Of a stretch of DNA of 64,000 nucleotides, positions 62,293 to 64,000 are shown piece after piece. Numbering within the stretch: position 1 is the stretch's first letter; every line of letters begins with the position of its first letter. A model generated the notes under the pieces. That model saw only the letters and a list, made by a program, of their open reading frames with translations, searched no databases and had not been told where the DNA came from. This DNA is from Hymenobacter psychrophilus (lineage in GTDB: Bacteria > Bacteroidota > Bacteroidia > Cytophagales > Hymenobacteraceae). The stretch covers positions 372,001-436,000 of the forward strand of contig NZ_FNOV01000003.1 in the NCBI RefSeq assembly GCF_900107135.1, written 5' to 3'. The position numbers and the translations under genes were made by a program.

Positions 62293-62910
62293 TTAAGAAA
62301 ACGCTTTTTCCGGCCGACTGCCGGGTTTCACCACCGGAAGACCGGCCCGGCACAGCGGGCAATCAGCGGGTGCGTAGGTGGCCGCCGTTACCGGCAGCAG
62401 GGCAAAGTTCGGAAAAGAAAGGTCAGCTTGTCCACCGGTCCGGTCAATTAAACTCGCCACGGCCAAAACTTTTGCCCCCAGCCCTTCCAGCAGCCGCGCT
62501 ACTTCGTTGGTGCTCTTGCCCGTGGTCACGACGTCTTCGGCAATGATAATTTTCTGGCCGGGTTCTATCGTGAAGCCCCGGCGCAGGGTCATCTGGCCCG
62601 ATTCGTCGCGCTCGGTAAAGATGCCGGGCACGCCCAGCTGCCGGGCCAGCTCGTAGCCCATCACCACGCCGCCCATGGCTGGCCCTACCACCACATCGGG
62701 CACGAGGCCGGCTTCCCGCAGTTGCCGGGCCAGCTCGGCGGCGGCCGGCGCGGCCAGATCGGGCCGGCGCAGGAAGCGGGCGCACTGCACGTAGGTATCG
62801 GAATGCAGCCCCGACGAGAGCCGGAAGTGCCCGCGCAGCAGCGCATCTTCCTGCAACAGCTGCTGCTCCAGGGTTTCGGGGGTGAATTCGGTGGGTTGGG
62901 GGGAAGTCAC
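62293..62910 (-). CDS. pyrE: Orotate phosphoribosyltransferase
   Basis: Makes OMP from orotate and PRPP. The 205-residue protein has the N-terminal GHFRLSSGLHSDTYVQCARF, VVVGPAMGGVVMGYELAR and the PRPP-binding IIIAEDVVTTGKSTNEVARL. The last 30 residues are a variable tail with two Cys near CPLCRAG. It is followed on the same strand by purL and preceded by pyrF, placing pyrimidine and purine genes in one cluster. Confidence 0.96.
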   Translation of the reverse strand: MTSPQPTEFTPETLEQQLLQEDALLRGHFRLSSGLHSDTYVQCARFLRRPDLAAPAAAELARQLREAGLVPDVVVGPAMGGVVMGYELARQLGVPGIFTERDESGQMTLRRGFTIEPGQKIIIAEDVVTTGKSTNEVARLLEGLGAKVLAVASLIDRTGGQADLSFPNFALLPVTAATYAPADCPLCRAGLPVVKPGSRPEKAFS

Positions 62911-62935
62911 GGGGAAGAATGGATCGTGCGAATGT

Positions 62936-63037
62936 CCCAGGGCTGAAGCCCTGGGCTAGTTAGCGGAAAGACAACAAGGAAAAACACAGCTTATCATAGG
63001 CGAAAACCGCTCCGTAGCCCAGGGCTTCAGCCCTGGG
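62936..63037. repeat. Inverted pair of 23-bp palindromic repeats between pyrE and pyrF
   Basis: The sequence CCCAGGGCTGAAGCCCTGGG plus three bases (62936-62958) is repeated exactly in inverse orientation at 63015-63037. Each copy is itself a hairpin. They enclose 56 bp of AT-richer DNA and fill most of the gap between the two genes. Confidence 0.88.
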
Positions 63038-63049
63038 GCGCTGAAGTCG

Positions 63050-63811
63050 TTACGCCGTCACCGGCCGCAGCGCATTGATCCGCTCCATCAGTTCCCGGGC
63101 GGCGGCACCGGCGTCTTCGGCTTGCCAGATGGCGCGGGAGGTGTTGATGAGCAACCCCGAGCCATTGGAACGCAAACCGGCGCGGAGCGTGGCGGCTAAA
63201 TCGCCGCCCTGGGCACCCACGCCGGGCACCAGGAACCATTGTTCGGGGCAGATGGCGCGCACCTCGGCCAGCGCTTCGGGATGGGTAGCGCCCACGACGA
63301 GCCCGATACCGCCAATTTCGGAATCCAGCTTGCAGGCCACTTGGGCCACGCCGTGGGCCAGCGAGCCGCCGCGGGTCAGGGCCATGTTCTGCATCGAATA
63401 CTGCGACTTATTGCTGGTTTTGGCCAGCACAAATACCAGCTTGTCTTCGCGCACGAAGGGCCGCACGGCGTCGTCGCCCATGTAGGGGTTCACCGTCACG
63501 GCATCGGCCCCGATGACGTCGTAGGCGAAGCGGGCGTAGTGGTCAGCGGTGTTGGCAATGTCGCCGAACTTGCCGTCCAGAATTACCGGAATATCCTGCG
63601 GAATGCGCTGCACCGTTTCGCGCAGCAGTTGCACCCCGTTTTCGCGGCTCAGAAAGAAAGCCAGATTGGGCTTGAAAGCGGCGGCAAACGGGCTCGTCTG
63701 GTCCACAACTTCGGCCAGCTGCCGGGCTACGTAGGCGTCGTCGCCCACCGGATCGAGGCCCACGCAAAGCAACGAGTTGGCCTTTTGAATACGCTGAATA
63801 AGCTTTTGCAT
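63050..63811 (-). CDS. pyrF: Orotidine 5'-phosphate decarboxylase
   Basis: Converts OMP to UMP. The 253-residue protein is of the longer type 2 group. It has LLCVGLDPVGDD at the N terminus, the catalytic ILDGKFGDIANTADHYARF (the D-x-K-x-x-D charge network is intact, with Phe where many relatives have Arg), VTVNPYMGDDAV and the phosphate-binding FLVPGVGAQGGDL. It is the first gene of the minus-strand nucleotide cluster unless the upstream partial frame at 63928 belongs to the same transcript. Confidence 0.95.
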   Translation of the reverse strand: MQKLIQRIQKANSLLCVGLDPVGDDAYVARQLAEVVDQTSPFAAAFKPNLAFFLSRENGVQLLRETVQRIPQDIPVILDGKFGDIANTADHYARFAYDVIGADAVTVNPYMGDDAVRPFVREDKLVFVLAKTSNKSQYSMQNMALTRGGSLAHGVAQVACKLDSEIGGIGLVVGATHPEALAEVRAICPEQWFLVPGVGAQGGDLAATLRAGLRSNGSGLLINTSRAIWQAEDAGAAARELMERINALRPVTA

Positions 63812-63821
63812 AGGGTGGGAT

Positions 63822-63922
63822 GTAGCGCGAAGCTCCAGCTTCGCGTATCGTTGAACACACTCGTTCGATAGTCAGCAACGACCCGCGAAGCTGGAGCTTC
63901 GCTGTCCTTCGGTTCGCGCTAC
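63822..63922. repeat. Inverted repeat pair upstream of pyrF (GCGAAGCTCCAGCTTCGCG family)
   Basis: GTAGCGCGAAGCTCCAGCTTCGCG (split here as GTAGCGCGA then AGCTCCAGCTTCGCG) on the left pairs with CGCGAAGCTGGAGCTTCGC and TTCGGTTCGCGCTAC on the right. The right arm has about 15 extra bases (CTGTCCTTCGGTTCG), which the left arm lacks, as if deleted between short GCGA repeats. It lies just upstream of pyrF and replaces any obvious promoter. Confidence 0.75.
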
Positions 63923-63927
63923 TGCAC

Positions 63928-64000
63928 TTACACTATTGCTAAAATCCCCCACTCGGCGGCCAGCCGGGCCGAGAGACCGGGCTCCAGCCACTCGCCGCTG
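63928..64000 (-). CDS. Possible 3' end of a gene continuing past the window
   Basis: A minus-strand frame runs from the window edge to a TAA at 63928-63930 and encodes the C-terminal residues GEWLEPGLSARLAAEWGILA and two more. Codon use looks like its neighbours, but 23 codons are too few to identify a family or to be certain it is real. Confidence 0.4.
   Translation of the reverse strand, partial: SGEWLEPGLSARLAAEWGILAIV

Noticed and set aside
52460..63922. CRISPR array or direct-repeat cluster
   Set aside because: The repeats are inverted pairs of different families without regular spacers, and no cas genes are present.

Overview
The window looks like a chromosomal segment of a GC-rich Bacteroidota, most probably Hymenobacter or a close Cytophagales relative. 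The reasons are several proteins with C-terminal sorting domains typical of type IX secretion, families common in this phylum (DUF2141, DUF4136, DUF2652, META lipoproteins), promoter-like TAnnTTTG boxes, and de novo purine genes in a Bacteroidota-like arrangement. The genus is inferred from general knowledge, not from a search.

Layout. 1-4000: the 3' part of mfd, then a visibly AT-rich two-gene unit (AlkB-like dioxygenase and a Rossmann methyltransferase-like protein) that looks acquired. 4000-8600: a lineage-specific helical protein, a fasciclin protein followed by a broken 3' copy of the helical gene, a palindromic repeat pair, nicotinate phosphoribosyltransferase, a NarL-type response regulator and a small membrane protein. 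8700-17600: tRNA-Arg(CCT), a DUF2652 cyclase-like protein facing an HD-PycTM membrane protein, a phosphoesterase-BamA fusion, an outer-membrane protein and a STAS-like protein that ends in an 82-bp perfect palindrome. 17600-28300: ppk1 with sixA, a secreted protein, two tandem M43 metalloproteases, hflX and a cytochrome c lipoprotein. 28360-38300: an erythromycin-esterase gene split by an in-frame stop, a glycosyltransferase with rfbC, murF, an FG-GAP protein, an omega-amidase/aminotransferase pair and msrA. 38400-51300: a large gluzincin/beta-propeller/barrel protein, META and DUF lipoproteins, a macroglobulin/TonB-plug protein, a DsbA-like oxidoreductase, and two secreted VOC-fold proteins coupled to a TPR histidine kinase.

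51300-64000 is a nucleotide biosynthesis cluster, all on the minus strand. In transcription order it reads pyrF, pyrE, purL, purQ, purC, a SnoaL-like gene, purD, purN, purF, purM. It covers most early steps from PRPP to SAICAR (purE/K, purB and purH are not here) and the last two steps to UMP. The cluster is riddled with inverted-repeat pairs.

The most notable object is a 510-bp element (57522-58031) at the 3' end of purQ. Near-identical 45-bp inverted repeats, each itself a hairpin, enclose an apparently intact DUF559 (PD-(D/E)XK) nuclease domain, and the whole element is read in frame as a C-terminal extension of PurQ. A related nuclease-free repeat pair lies between purM and purF. PurQ also has a roughly 100-residue N-terminal extension built partly from a heptanucleotide tandem repeat. 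Other points of interest are the AlkB/methyltransferase unit, the DUF2652/HD-PycTM neighbourhood, the VOC-kinase operon and the very long perfect inverted repeats at gene ends.
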